Positions 9,390 to 19,472 are shown, numbered from the stretch's first letter. The stretch: DNA of 51,301 nt from Bradyrhizobium sp. CSS354 (GCF_029051725.1 NZ_JAACFU010000029.1:1-51301), one strand, 5' to 3'. The notes: a model not told the origin generated them from the letters alone. Made by a program: numbers and translations.

Positions 9390-9662
9390 TTGCAGGACCA
9401 AAGCGCTGGACTCCAAGCCCTCCCTTGCCAAGCCCATCCCCTTACCTCGGCTGGCCCGGCCGCGGCTTCCCCCAAACGGATGAGACTCCGACAATTCACC
9501 ATCCTTCCGTCTGCCCCAGCGCCCACAGCGGGTAACCACACCGGCCGGTCACGCGGCTCCGACCAGTCCCTTCACAGTCCCTTGGACCAAATTGTGCTAG
9601 AAGGCTCGCAGGGTCCGTACGGCCCGTAGCGCCGGCGCCGATGGCGGCGCGAGAGGATCGGG

Positions 9663-12113
9663 ATGGCAGGAGCGAACGACAAGACACGGTTTCTGCGCGA
9701 GGGTCTGTTCGCCAAATACGTCGTCTCTCTCGTCGGCCTCGTCGTGTTCGTGCTCGCCGTCAACGGCGCGATGGAGACCTGGATCTCCTACCGCGCCACC
9801 AAGACCCAGCTGACCGACGGTCTCGAGGACAAGGCGCAGGCTGCTGCGCGGCGGATCGAGCAGTCGATCTCGGAGCTCGAGCGCCAGATCAGCTGGGTGA
9901 CGCGGGCGAGCCAGGACACGCTCGAGAAGCGCCGCGCCGACTACGCCCAGCTGCTGCACCAGGTCTCGGTCGTCAACCAGCTGTTCCAGCTCAACGGCGA
10001 CGGCCGCGAGGTGCTCCGCGTCTCGCGGCAGTCGACCACGACCGGCAGCAATGCCGACCTCTCCCGCGACATGCGCTTCACCGACACCGTCACCCGCGGC
10101 GTCAGCTACGCGCCGGCCTGGTTCTCCGACCGAACGCCGTTCATGTCGATCTCGGTGGCGCATTCCGGCTTCAACGCCGGCGTCACCGTGGCCGAGCTCG
10201 ATCTCAGCTTTCTCTCCGAGTACCTCTCCGACACCCAGGTCGGCAAGGCGGCCTTCGCCTATGTGGTCGATCCGCGCGGCCGCGTGCTGGCGACGTCCTC
10301 GAAAGGGCCCGAGATCGGCAAGGACCTCTCGAAGCTGCCGCAGGTTGCGGCCGCGGTCGCACCGGGCCACGAACCCGACAGTTCGGGCACCGACTTCAAC
10401 GGCCATGCGGTGATGAGCGCGGCGAGCACCGTGCCGAAGCTCGGCTGGAGCGTGATGTTCGAGCAGCCGGCCACACAGGCCCTGATGCCGATCCGCGATC
10501 AGCTGGTGCGCATCGCGCTGCTGATCGGCATGGGCCTGCTGGTCGCGATCCTTGCCGGCACGCTTCTGGCGCGCCGCATGATCATTCCGATCACCGCGCT
10601 GCGTGACGGCGCGCACAAGCTTGGCGAGGGCGATTTCAGCCATCGCATCGAGGTGCACACCTCGGACGAGCTGGAAGATCTCGCCGGCCAGTTCAATCGC
10701 ATGGCCGGCCAGATCCAGGAGACCTATTCGGACCTGGAGACCAAGGTCGAGGAGCGCACCCGCGATCTCGCGCAGTCGATCAACGAGCTCAAGGTGCTGG
10801 AGGAGGTCGGCCGCGCGGTCGCCGCCTCGCTCGATCTCAACGCCGTGCTGCCGACGATCGCCGCGCGCGCGATCGAGATCACCCATGCCGACGCCGTGCT
10901 GATCTACGGCTATGACGCGCAGGCGCGCCGGTTCAATCTGGTCGAGGCCAACGGCATCGACAAATCCGCCGACGGCGCCCATGTCACCATCGACGAAGGC
11001 GAGAATATCCTGAGCGATGCGGCCGGGAGCGGCGAGCCGATCGTGATTGCCGATCTCGACCAGGCCTCCGAGCAGCCGCTGCGCGACGTCGCGATCGATG
11101 CCGGCTTCCATTCGGTGCTGGTGGTGCCGCTGGTGGACCAGCAGGGCACGCTCGGCTCGCTGGTGGTGCTGCGCCGCGCCAGCGGCGAGTTCGCCCCAAG
11201 CATCATCGGCCTGATGCGCACCTTCGCCAACCAGGCCGTGCTGGCGATGCGCAATGCGCGGCTGTTCACCGAGGTCGACCACAAGGGCCGCGAGCTCGCG
11301 GCTGCGCACGAAACCGTGCAGCAGCAGGCCGCGAAGCTTCAGGAGCAGACCGAGCAGCTGCGCAACTGGAACCGCTCGCTGGAAGAGCGGGTCGAGAAAC
11401 AGTTGGGCGAGATCGGCCGCATCAAGCGGCTCGAACGTTTCCTCGCGCCGCAGGTCGCGCAGCTGATCGCCTCGTCCGACGGCCACGACGCGCTGCTCGA
11501 CAGCCACCGCCGCGAGGTCACCGTCGTGTTCTGCGATTTGCGCGGCTTCACCTCGTTCACGGAGGCGACCGAGCCGGAGGAGGCGATGAATGTGCTGCGC
11601 GAATATCACGCCGCGCTTGGCGAGCTGATCCACCGCTATGAAGGCACGCTCGACCGCTTTGCCGGCGACGGCGTGATGATCCTGTTCAACGCGCCGATTC
11701 AATTCGCCGACCACACCAAGCGCGCGGTGAAGATGGCGGTCGAGATGCGCGATGTCATTGGCCAATTGACCGAGAAGTGGAAGAACCGCGGCCATTCGCT
11801 CGGCTTCGGCGTCGGTGTCGCCATGGGCTACGCCACGCTCGGCCAGATCGGCTTCGAGCAGCGGCTCGAATATGCCGCGATCGGCAGCGTCACCAATCTC
11901 TCCTCCCGCCTCTGCGACGAAGCCAAGGCCGGCCAGGTCGTCGTCAGCCGCCGCGTCTACGGCATGGTCGAGCCCTGGGTCGAAGCCCGCGCGCTCGACG
12001 ATCTCGTGCTCAAGGGTTTTAACCACCCCGTGCTTGCGATGGAGATTCTGTCGTGGCGCGAGGAGGTGGAGAACGTGGTGGATGCCGCCGCGGCGGCAAG
12101 GCGAAGAGGGTAG
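9663..12113 (+). CDS. Membrane adenylate/guanylate cyclase with Cache-HAMP-GAF sensor module
   Basis: The 816-residue protein makes cyclic nucleotide from ATP or GTP in the cytoplasm in response to periplasmic and cytosolic cues. Order of parts: transmembrane helix at about 18-38; a double-Cache-like periplasmic sensor to about 275; second transmembrane helix at about 280-305; HAMP to about 355; coiled coil; GAF domain at about 380-530; second coiled coil; class III catalytic domain at about 615-795. The catalytic domain shows VVFCDLRGFTSFTE (first metal Asp) and FAGDGVMILFNAP (second metal Asp), then LEYAAIGSVTNLSSRL in the nucleotide-binding helix. Both metal-binding Asp are present, so it should be active. 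The start has a GAGAGGAT ribosome-binding site. Confidence 0.93.
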   Translation: MAGANDKTRFLREGLFAKYVVSLVGLVVFVLAVNGAMETWISYRATKTQLTDGLEDKAQAAARRIEQSISELERQISWVTRASQDTLEKRRADYAQLLHQVSVVNQLFQLNGDGREVLRVSRQSTTTGSNADLSRDMRFTDTVTRGVSYAPAWFSDRTPFMSISVAHSGFNAGVTVAELDLSFLSEYLSDTQVGKAAFAYVVDPRGRVLATSSKGPEIGKDLSKLPQVAAAVAPGHEPDSSGTDFNGHAVMSAASTVPKLGWSVMFEQPATQALMPIRDQLVRIALLIGMGLLVAILAGTLLARRMIIPITALRDGAHKLGEGDFSHRIEVHTSDELEDLAGQFNRMAGQIQETYSDLETKVEERTRDLAQSINELKVLEEVGRAVAASLDLNAVLPTIAARAIEITHADAVLIYGYDAQARRFNLVEANGIDKSADGAHVTIDEGENILSDAAGSGEPIVIADLDQASEQPLRDVAIDAGFHSVLVVPLVDQQGTLGSLVVLRRASGEFAPSIIGLMRTFANQAVLAMRNARLFTEVDHKGRELAAAHETVQQQAAKLQEQTEQLRNWNRSLEERVEKQLGEIGRIKRLERFLAPQVAQLIASSDGHDALLDSHRREVTVVFCDLRGFTSFTEATEPEEAMNVLREYHAALGELIHRYEGTLDRFAGDGVMILFNAPIQFADHTKRAVKMAVEMRDVIGQLTEKWKNRGHSLGFGVGVAMGYATLGQIGFEQRLEYAAIGSVTNLSSRLCDEAKAGQVVVSRRVYGMVEPWVEARALDDLVLKGFNHPVLAMEILSWREEVENVVDAAAAARRRG

Positions 12114-12320
12114 CCCAAACAAAAAAGTACGAAAACAACCCCATGCACAGTAGCCGGGGGCTGCAAGATCAATGGGTTACGCGGGTGCCGAAAATGGCCG
12201 GAAGCGGTTTGACTCGTCGGGCAAAACACCGGCAGGATGGCAGCATCCCCACGAACCACATCTCTCGTCCTCGCGACTAACGATCGCCTCCGCATCGAGG
12301 CGTTCGGATGGAGATGACCT

Positions 12321-13187
12321 GTGCCGTTTGCCTTGCCTTCGCGTGCGTATGATTTGCAGATGCTGGATCGTTCGGCCGATCGCGAACGCGATCATGGCTG
12401 GGTCTACGGTCTGCCGCCGGGCATCACGAGCGAACAATGGCCGCTCGATGCCGTCACCGGTTTTCCGCTGATGCACGGCTTCACCTTGAAACTGCCGGAC
12501 GATTATCGCGTGCATGGCGAGGACATCGTCGCGGTGTCGTTCTTTGCCACGGCGCCCGATCACAATGACGGCGGGGCGCCTGACGATCCCGAGATTCGCG
12601 AGGCGGTGCAGACGCGCCCTTCGCATCCGCGCCTCTCGCGCATGACTGATGTCCTTGACTACGAGTATGCGGCGCTGCTGCTGACCAAGAGCGAATATGA
12701 GGGCGCGTTCGCGACGCCGCCCGCGCCGCTCGCGCTTGCAACGGCGGAGCGGCCGCGCTGGCTCGATGTCGGCGGCGCCAGCGCCTTCTTCGAGACCGCC
12801 GCGCCTTACGCGAAGAAGATGTTCGCCAGCCCTCCGCGCGTCGATCTGGCCGAGAACCTCGCGATCGCGTTGCAGCCGCGTGCGAGCGATCCCAATGCCG
12901 GCAAGGGTCCGCAGGACGAGCACACGCGCCAAAGCCCGCCGAGCGGCTATCAGCCGTACTATTATTATGTCGGCGGCGTGCCGAGCCGCGACAATTTCCG
13001 CCTGCACGATTGGGGCAAGGACCACGCCCACAACCATCTCGGCGGCACCATGCGGCCATGCCAGGCCTTGCCGGAGATGAGCCCGTTCTACGTCGAGTTC
13101 GAGGAATATTTCGGCGGCTACAATTTTGGCGGTGGCAACGCGCAGCTCGACTTCAAGGAGATGAAGTTCGACTGGGCCTGCGGGTGA
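12321..13187 (+). CDS. Conserved-looking protein of unknown function
   Basis: The 288-residue product starts at GTG 12321, with GGAG seven bases upstream; an in-frame ATG at 12360 is an alternative. I do not recognise the family. It has no signal peptide or membrane segment and is rich in aromatic residues. It ends in a striking Tyr/Gly/His-rich part: PPSGYQPYYYYVGGVPSRDN, then LHDWGKDHAHNHLGG and EEYFGGYNFGGGNAQLDF. The clustered His/Asp suggests possible metal or carbohydrate binding, but that is only composition. Its TGA abuts the convergent stop of the LTxxQ gene with no bases between. Codon use matches the neighbours, so it is a real gene and not a shadow. Confidence 0.75.
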   Translation: MPFALPSRAYDLQMLDRSADRERDHGWVYGLPPGITSEQWPLDAVTGFPLMHGFTLKLPDDYRVHGEDIVAVSFFATAPDHNDGGAPDDPEIREAVQTRPSHPRLSRMTDVLDYEYAALLLTKSEYEGAFATPPAPLALATAERPRWLDVGGASAFFETAAPYAKKMFASPPRVDLAENLAIALQPRASDPNAGKGPQDEHTRQSPPSGYQPYYYYVGGVPSRDNFRLHDWGKDHAHNHLGGTMRPCQALPEMSPFYVEFEEYFGGYNFGGGNAQLDFKEMKFDWACG

Positions 13188-14477
13188 TTACACCCCGCGC
13201 TTCGACCCCATCGCCTCAAACCCAGCCTTCTGCTCGTCGGTCAGATCCGCCTCGAAATCGTCGAGCGCGTCGCTGACGCCGTTCACGGCTTGCAGCATCG
13301 TCTCGAGCCGCGCCTTCACAGCGGAAAGACGGGCCTGCGGTGTCGGTGCTGCCTGTGATGGACAGGCGCTCAGCGTTTCCATGGTGCGCAGCGTGGTGTC
13401 CTGGAGCACGTCGAGGCGGGCGCGGCCGGTGTCGTCGAGCTTGAGCGTTGAGGCGATCTCGGCCGCGGGCCATTGCTGCTGAATGAGCTGCTCGTATTGG
13501 CGCTGCAGCTTCTCGTCGTAGCGGGGATCGCTATCCGCCTGGCAGGCCGATGCCGCCTGCGGATTCTTTTCCTGGATCGCTGCGAGCGCGGCGCGGCGCT
13601 CCTTGGCGAGGCCATCGAGCTTGGCCCTCTGGTCGTCGTCGAGGAGATCGACGAATTTTGCGAGCGACGGCGCGACCGCGTCCGTTGCCTTGATCATGGC
13701 CTCGATGCGCTCGCGCATCAGGCCGAGGCGCTCCATGGCCGTCGCCGGGACCTGCGTTGGACAGGCGGCGCGGATGGTGTCGCGCGCAGATAGCCATGCG
13801 GTCGCGAGCTCGTCGAGCGCTGTGCGCTGCAATTCATTCGGCTGCACGGCAGCGGCGATGCGATCGACCGGCAGGCCCCCGGTGTCGCTGGCATCGCAGA
13901 CCGTCTCCGCGGTCGGGACTCGCCGTCCGCGCCGGCCGTGCGGCGCGGTGTAGGCGGCAAGCTCGGTGGCCGCATAGGGCGCGAAGATCGCGGCATAGAT
14001 GTCGCCATAGCCATAGAGCGAGAGGCTGGTCGCATCGCCGAGGATGATTGCGGTGGTGAGATCGTCATGCGCGAACGGCCAGAACACCGGGCCTACCCAG
14101 CCGTAGTTGCCGTCGGGGTGGCGCCACCAGCCCTGCGGACGGCGGCCGCCATGCCAGCCCGACAGCGCGGCCTGCGCCGTCATCGCGGCACGCATGACGT
14201 AGGGATTGGCAGGCTGCCCTCGTTCAACACCGCGAGGATCTTGCGACCTCAACGCTGCGGAGCGATATCGGCCGCCCCGCACCGCCATCCGGGCATGGCG
14301 CAGGCGCGACATGCCGATCATGTGGCCGACGGCAAAGCGCGCGACACCGAGCGGGCCGCCGCGGAAGCCGAACTGCGCCTCGGCCCGACCTGGCAACAGC
14401 GCCGCCAGAATCACGAGGGTTGCGCCTGATAGCGCCAGCCCCAAGCGTGATCTCGACTTGACCACTGACCTGTCCAC
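13188..14477 (-). CDS. Spy/CpxP-like LTxxQ-motif periplasmic protein
   Basis: The 429-residue product has a signal peptide (hydrophobic run LGLALSGATLVILAALLPG, cleavage after RAEA). A Gly/Arg-rich part with repeated Trp and His follows to about residue 160, then a helical region carrying LTxxQ-like pieces (LLDDDQRAKLDGLA and DLTDEQKAGFEAM). Two cysteine-containing repeats (CDASDTGG, and AACPTQVP / SACPSQAA) frame two similar helical units. LTxxQ proteins act as periplasmic stress chaperones or sensors. The GTG start at 14477 is preferred to the ATG at 14507 because GGAGGAGGG lies eight bases upstream of it. It shares orientation with the LysM gene 124 bp upstream. Confidence 0.8.
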   Translation of the reverse strand: MDRSVVKSRSRLGLALSGATLVILAALLPGRAEAQFGFRGGPLGVARFAVGHMIGMSRLRHARMAVRGGRYRSAALRSQDPRGVERGQPANPYVMRAAMTAQAALSGWHGGRRPQGWWRHPDGNYGWVGPVFWPFAHDDLTTAIILGDATSLSLYGYGDIYAAIFAPYAATELAAYTAPHGRRGRRVPTAETVCDASDTGGLPVDRIAAAVQPNELQRTALDELATAWLSARDTIRAACPTQVPATAMERLGLMRERIEAMIKATDAVAPSLAKFVDLLDDDQRAKLDGLAKERRAALAAIQEKNPQAASACQADSDPRYDEKLQRQYEQLIQQQWPAAEIASTLKLDDTGRARLDVLQDTTLRTMETLSACPSQAAPTPQARLSAVKARLETMLQAVNGVSDALDDFEADLTDEQKAGFEAMGSKRGV

Positions 14478-14601
14478 CTTGGCCCTCCTCCGGCGCCAAG
14501 CGCGCATCGCGTCGCATCACAACGACGCGCGAGGGAACCAAATGTTCCGGAAGCGCACAGGGCAAAGCGTCGCAACGCGCACCGGCAGAGCCGATGCGGT
14601 G

Positions 14602-15609
14602 TCACTCCGTCTTCTGCGGCACCACGAAGGTCTGGCCGGGATAGATCAGATTGGGATTGTGGATCTTGGCGCGGTTGGCGTTGTAGATCACGGCAAAGCG
14701 GGCGCCGTCGCCATAAGCGAGCCGGCTGAGCGCCCACAGGCTGTCGCCGCGGGAGATCACCCGGCTGCCGCCTGCTTCCGCCGGTGCACCGCCGACGATT
14801 TCCGCCGGTGAGGCCGATGCAACGGTCGTGGCCGCGGGAGCCCGCGCCATCACCCTGGGTTTCGCTGCGCCCATCACTCGGGGCCGGGCCGCGGGCCTGT
14901 CCGATACCGATGCCACGACGTCCGACTTGTCGTCAGGCTTGTCGGCCTTCGCCTCTTGTTTGGTCTCCTGCTTCGTCTCTTGCCTCGCGACCGGTGCAGG
15001 CCGCGCGGGCGGCGGCGCGGCTTCGGCGATCACCACCGGCATGCTGCGGCCGGATTGCGTGACGGTGCCGTCAGGCGATTTCGCCCGCAGGGTCAGCTCA
15101 TAGGAACCGGCAGGAAGCTGCGGCGGCATCATCACGAATTGGCCCGAGGCATCCGCAACCACCGTGTCGAGCGGCTTGCCGTCGCGCAACAGCTCGACCT
15201 TGGCGCCCGGCGTCGCCCGGCCAGCGATCACCGCCGCCTCGCCGTGATCGTCGACGCGCGCGACATCGAAACGGGGCCCGGTATCGGCAACCGCCGCCGG
15301 CGGCTTGACCGGTGCGAGATCGGCAAGCGCGGCCGTGACCTGCTTTTGCGTCTCGGCCAGCGCACTCGTCTTCGTTTCAGGGGCGGGGGACGCGGCCGGC
15401 GCCGGCGGCGCGTTTGCGGCTAGCTTGGGCTCTTCCGGCTTGAGTTCCGGCTTGGGTTCGACCTTGGCCTCCGGCTTGGCGGCGACCACGCTGTCGGTCT
15501 TCGCCCCGTTCGGCAGCAGGCGACGCAGCTCGTTGGGGCCGACCACCAGCACGGCACCGCCCACCGCGAGCAGACAGAATGCAATGAAGGCCTTGGATGC
15601 GGTCACCAT
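14602..15609 (-). CDS. LysM-domain, membrane-anchored peptidoglycan-binding protein
   Basis: The 335-residue protein has one N-terminal membrane segment (AFIAFCLLAVGGAVLVVG). A Lys/Pro/Ala-rich linker follows (AKPEAKVEPKPELKPEEPK). A bacterial Ig-like domain lies at about 150-230 (TPGAKVELLRDGKPLDTVV, then ASGQFVMMPPQLPAGSYELT). After a second linker, a C-terminal LysM domain appears (VISRGDSLWALSRLAYGDG and PNLIYPGQTFVVP). LysM binds N-acetylglucosamine chains of peptidoglycan. The ATG at 15609 was chosen because it puts the membrane segment directly at the N-terminus; an upstream in-frame ATG at 15687 would add 26 charged residues. Confidence 0.87.
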   Translation of the reverse strand: MVTASKAFIAFCLLAVGGAVLVVGPNELRRLLPNGAKTDSVVAAKPEAKVEPKPELKPEEPKLAANAPPAPAASPAPETKTSALAETQKQVTAALADLAPVKPPAAVADTGPRFDVARVDDHGEAAVIAGRATPGAKVELLRDGKPLDTVVADASGQFVMMPPQLPAGSYELTLRAKSPDGTVTQSGRSMPVVIAEAAPPPARPAPVARQETKQETKQEAKADKPDDKSDVVASVSDRPAARPRVMGAAKPRVMARAPAATTVASASPAEIVGGAPAEAGGSRVISRGDSLWALSRLAYGDGARFAVIYNANRAKIHNPNLIYPGQTFVVPQKTE

Positions 15610-15789
15610 CGGAAACGAACCTTGATCAGGAAGAACCTTGCAAATCAATCTAGCCGGCAAGTTGCGCCGTTTTGGCCACGGCAGCAAGACGGTCGATAGG
15701 ATGATGAGCCGGCACGGGGATGAACCGACGCACCCCCGCCGGTGTCAAATGCTCAAGGCCGCATCGCGGCATTTTCTTGGGAATTGTCC

Positions 15790-16491
15790 GTGAACGCATT
15801 TTTCCGTCCCGCACAATGGCCTGTTGGGGTCGTGCTTGCCCTCACACTGGCCGCAACTCCGGGGCTCGCCGCTTCCAGCCCGCCGCCGGAGTACATGCTC
15901 ACCGACAATGCCGATCTCGCCTTCACCTCGCCCGACGGCGCCACCAGGATTGAGCAGTACATGAAGGACGGCGGAGATTTCGAAGTCAAATGGCAGGTTT
16001 GGGCGAGGCGTGGTGAACAGATGACGGAGCTGAAGCCCGAGCAGGGCTACGGGGCCAGATTCCGCTTCACGCCCGACTCGCAATGGCTGCTCCGGATGCA
16101 GAAGACCGGTTCCGGCGAGCAGGATCTCTATCTCTATCATGTCGAGAAGGGCGCCTTCGTCAGCGCGACGAAGACCTCGCTCAGCGATTTGGCCTGGGCC
16201 TATTTCCACAGCCGGCCGGACACAAGGAAGATGAAGCTCGACTACCACATCTCGGCCAATCTCGTAAAAGGCACCGAAGAGGCCTATCGCGGGCTCGGCG
16301 TGCACTGGCCCGACAACCGTTACCTCGTGATCTCGCTGTCAGGCGAAATGGACAAGCACCCGAAGAACGTCGCCGTGAAGGGATTGGCCGACTGGCGCTG
16401 CCGCTATGATCTCAAGACCGGGACCTTCGACGTGCCGGCGATGTTCGCGAAGGCAAATGCAGAAGCGCTGAGATGGGAGATCCGACGCTGA
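15790..16491 (+). CDS. Exported protein of unknown function
   Basis: The 233-residue product begins at GTG 15790 with a signal peptide (VGVVLALTLAATPGLAASS); an in-frame GTG at 15742 is the alternative. The mature part is a soluble, probably beta-rich domain with DGATRIEQYMKDGGDFEVKW, RFTPDSQWLLRMQKTGSGEQ and DNRYLVISLSGEMD. The order 'describe state, compare with threshold, print' seen in WD-like or propeller fragments is not evident, and I do not recognise a family. It probably works in the periplasm. It lies divergent from the LysM gene and 104 bp before the GGDEF-EAL gene. Confidence 0.75.
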   Translation: MNAFFRPAQWPVGVVLALTLAATPGLAASSPPPEYMLTDNADLAFTSPDGATRIEQYMKDGGDFEVKWQVWARRGEQMTELKPEQGYGARFRFTPDSQWLLRMQKTGSGEQDLYLYHVEKGAFVSATKTSLSDLAWAYFHSRPDTRKMKLDYHISANLVKGTEEAYRGLGVHWPDNRYLVISLSGEMDKHPKNVAVKGLADWRCRYDLKTGTFDVPAMFAKANAEALRWEIRR

Positions 16492-16595
16492 GGGAACCAA
16501 CCCTCTGATTCCGTTCCGATTCATGCTTTCCTAACCCTCGCTGGTAACTGGCTCTTGTCAGTTTTGCTGCATCTTGCATCCCACGGGAGGGCTGC

Positions 16596-19259
16596 ATGGG
16601 CACATCGATCCGGTGGAGCGCGCGCATGCGCGCGTCGCTGCGCCGTTGGCGCGGCGCGCCACTGACATGGCTGATCGCAGGCGGTTTCGTGCTGATGGCC
16701 GCAATGGCGATCGGCACCGCGCTCACCGTCGACCGCTTCCGGCAGAATGCCATCGAAGGCGGCCGCGACAGCCTGGAGAGCGCGGTCCGGTTGCTTGCCC
16801 GCCATTTCGACCGCGAGTTCGAAGACTTCGCGGTGCTGCAGAAGAGCATCATCGCCGAGCTCGAAAGCCACGGCATCGAATCCGCCGACGTCTTCCGCAG
16901 CGAGATGGGCACGCTCGCCGTGCACGAGGTGCTGCGCGCCAAAGCCAGCGGCTGGTCGGACGTTGCCGGCGCCAATGTGTTCGACGCCAAGGGCGTGCTG
17001 ATCAACTCGTCGCGGCGCTGGCCGGTCGCCGATGTCTCGGTCGCCGACCGCGGCTATTTCAATCGCCTCAAGAACGATCCGGCTTCGCAGGAAGAGGTCG
17101 AGGTGGTGCCCGGACGGTTGGGCAGCGGACCGGCGATCGTGTTCGCGCGCCGCGTCTCCGGCCCCCACGGCGAATTCCTTGGGCTGGTCTCGCGCGCGAT
17201 CACGCCGGACCAGCTCGAATCCTTCTTCGCCTCGAGCGGGCTCGGCGAGGAATCCTCGATCGCGATGCACCACCAGAACGGCCAGTTGCTCGCGCGCATT
17301 CCGCACGTCGACGCGATGATCGGGCAGAACTTCCGCAACGGCACGCGCGAGCAGATGGCGGTGTTCGAGCGCACCTTCGTCACGACCCAGCTCGCAAGCC
17401 CGATCGACGGCAAGGACCGCATCGTCGCCGCTCGCCTCCTGACCGGCGAGCCGCTGGTGGTGGTCGCGACCAAGTCGCTGGATGCGACGCTGGCGACATG
17501 GCACACCCAAACGAAATTCTTCGTGACCGTCGCCGTGCTGTCGATCGGCCTGCTCGTGCTGACGCTCTATTTGATCTTCCGACTGATGACGCGCAGGCTC
17601 GCCGTGGAGAAGCAGCAGCTCGACACCGCGATGAACACGATGACGCAGGGCCTCCTGATGTTCGACCAGGATGAGCGGCTGATCGTCTGCAACCGGCGCT
17701 ACATCGAGATGTACGGACTATCGGCCGACGTGGTGAAGCCCGGCGTGTATTTCCGCGACGTGATCCAGCATCGCCACGACACGGGCTCGTTCCACGGCGA
17801 CGTCGATTCCTATTGCGACGGCATTTTGGGCAATGCCGGGCAGACGCAGAGCACGATCGTCGAGACCTCCGATGGCCGCCTGATCGAGATCAAGAACCAG
17901 CCCGGTGCCGCCGGCGGCTGGCTCGCGACCCATGACGACGTCACCGAGCGCATTCGCGCCGACGAGCGCATCGCGCATATGGCGCATTACGACGCGCTGA
18001 CCGACCTGCCCAACCGCGTGCTGATGCGCGGCCATCTGGAGCGGCGCGTCGCGGAGCTTGCCCAGGGCAAGCCGTTCGCGATCCTCTATATCGACGTCGA
18101 CGAGTTCAAGGGCGTCAACGATTCGCTGGGACACGAGGTCGGCGACGAGCTGCTGCGCCAGGTCGCGAACCGCCTGCGCGCCTGCATCAGCGGCAACGAC
18201 ATGGTGGCACGGTTGGGCGGCGACGAATTCGCCATCGTCAAGGCCGGCACCCGCGATGAGGCCGAGCTGACGGCGCTGGCCGAGCAGATCCTGAAGGCGC
18301 TGCGCGCGCCCGTAAACTACAATGGCCAGGAAATCCCGACCGGTGCCAGCATCGGCATCGCGATCGCGCCCGACCACGGCGACAATCTCGACGATCTGCT
18401 CAAGCGCGCGGATCTCGCGATGTATGCGGCGAAATCCGAGGGCCGCCGCACCTTCCGCGTGTTCGCGCCCGAATACGACGCCAAGGCGCGGCTGCGCCGC
18501 CAGCTCGAGTTCGATCTGCGGCAGGCGCTGCCCCGCGGCGAGTTCGAGGTGCACTACCAGCCGCTGGTCGATCTCGCGGCCAATGTCGTCACCGGCTGCG
18601 AAGCGCTGCTGCGCTGGCACCATCCGGAGCGCGGCATGGTCTCGCCCGCCGACTTCATCCCGGTCGCGGAAGAGACCGGATTGATCGGCGAGATCGGCGA
18701 ATGGGTGCTGAGGCAGGCCTGCCTCGAGGCAGCCTCCTGGCCCGGCCAGATCCAGATCGCGGTCAACGTCTCACCGGTGCAGTTCCGCTCGCGGACGCTG
18801 GCGCTGAAGGTCGCCGCCGCGCTCGCCGAGTCGGGTCTCGCGCCCGGACGACTCGAGCTCGAGATCACCGAGACCGTCCTGATCCGCGACGACCAGGAGG
18901 CGCTGACGATCCTGCAGCAGCTGCGCGAGCTCGGCGTGCGCATCGCGCTGGACGATTTCGGCACCGGCTATTCGTCGCTGAGCTATTTGCATCGATTCCC
19001 GTTCGACAAGATCAAGATCGACCGCAGCTTCATCAGCGACATCGGTCAGTCCGAAGATTCCTCGCCAATCGTACAGGCGGTGGTGCACATGGCCGCCGCC
19101 CGTCACATGGCGACGACCGCGGAAGGCGTCGAGACCGAAGCTCAGCGCGAAGTGCTGCTCCAGCTCGGATGCAGCCAGATGCAGGGCTGGTTGTTCAGCC
19201 CGGCCGTGCCGGCGGCGAAGTTGAAGCAGCTGTTGCTGGCACAGGCAGTGGCGGCTTAG
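16596..19259 (+). CDS. Cache-PAS-GGDEF-EAL cyclic-di-GMP turnover protein
   Basis: The 887-residue protein has a transmembrane helix at about 23-45, a periplasmic double-Cache sensor to about 305, and a second helix (TVAVLSIGLLVLTLYLIF). A PAS domain follows at about 345-455, then GGDEF at about 460-620 and EAL at about 635-880. The GGDEF motif is intact (residues 541-545), so diguanylate cyclase activity is possible. The EAL motif (669-671) is intact, with later catalytic stretches EITETVLIRD and ALDDFGTGYSSLSYL and KIDRSFI, so phosphodiesterase activity is expected. Which activity dominates is unknown. The ATG is preceded by GGAGGG. It is a candidate regulator of motility or biofilm. Confidence 0.95.
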   Translation: MGTSIRWSARMRASLRRWRGAPLTWLIAGGFVLMAAMAIGTALTVDRFRQNAIEGGRDSLESAVRLLARHFDREFEDFAVLQKSIIAELESHGIESADVFRSEMGTLAVHEVLRAKASGWSDVAGANVFDAKGVLINSSRRWPVADVSVADRGYFNRLKNDPASQEEVEVVPGRLGSGPAIVFARRVSGPHGEFLGLVSRAITPDQLESFFASSGLGEESSIAMHHQNGQLLARIPHVDAMIGQNFRNGTREQMAVFERTFVTTQLASPIDGKDRIVAARLLTGEPLVVVATKSLDATLATWHTQTKFFVTVAVLSIGLLVLTLYLIFRLMTRRLAVEKQQLDTAMNTMTQGLLMFDQDERLIVCNRRYIEMYGLSADVVKPGVYFRDVIQHRHDTGSFHGDVDSYCDGILGNAGQTQSTIVETSDGRLIEIKNQPGAAGGWLATHDDVTERIRADERIAHMAHYDALTDLPNRVLMRGHLERRVAELAQGKPFAILYIDVDEFKGVNDSLGHEVGDELLRQVANRLRACISGNDMVARLGGDEFAIVKAGTRDEAELTALAEQILKALRAPVNYNGQEIPTGASIGIAIAPDHGDNLDDLLKRADLAMYAAKSEGRRTFRVFAPEYDAKARLRRQLEFDLRQALPRGEFEVHYQPLVDLAANVVTGCEALLRWHHPERGMVSPADFIPVAEETGLIGEIGEWVLRQACLEAASWPGQIQIAVNVSPVQFRSRTLALKVAAALAESGLAPGRLELEITETVLIRDDQEALTILQQLRELGVRIALDDFGTGYSSLSYLHRFPFDKIKIDRSFISDIGQSEDSSPIVQAVVHMAAARHMATTAEGVETEAQREVLLQLGCSQMQGWLFSPAVPAAKLKQLLLAQAVAA

Positions 19260-19416
19260 CCGCGCACCGCCGCACGCTTTGGCATAAAACATCTCCCTCC
19301 CCCGCCCGCTCACCGTGCGTTCGCGAAAGCGCCGGCCGGCTTGGAGCAGGATCAGACAAAGCATGGCGGTTTCAGGAAATACGCCCGGCAATCGCGGCGC
19401 CTAGAACACGCGCCGT

Positions 19417-19432
19417 TCCGTACAAATATGGA
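19417..19432. promoter_or_regulatory. Inverted repeat TCCGTA-N4-TATGGA before the AraC gene
   Basis: A dyad TCCGTA-CAAA-TATGGA with one mismatched pair lies 41 bp upstream of the AraC-family start. A very similar dyad, CCGTA-N4-TACGG with the same CAAA centre on its minus strand, lies upstream of the FixJ-like gene at 48315-48328. The repetition suggests a regulator binding site, but the regulator is unknown. Confidence 0.35.
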
Positions 19433-19472
19433 CGACTGATCGAAACCCGAGCTGATCAGGAGGCGCCACACC

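Noticed and set aside
7110..9539. Long minus-strand frame opposite AsmA
   Set aside because: Low-complexity Ala/Arg/Gly translation; the plus strand has a full AsmA protein with a signal anchor.
9597..12122. Minus-strand frame of over 800 codons opposite the nucleotide cyclase
   Set aside because: Composition typical of an antisense shadow; the plus frame has intact catalytic motifs.
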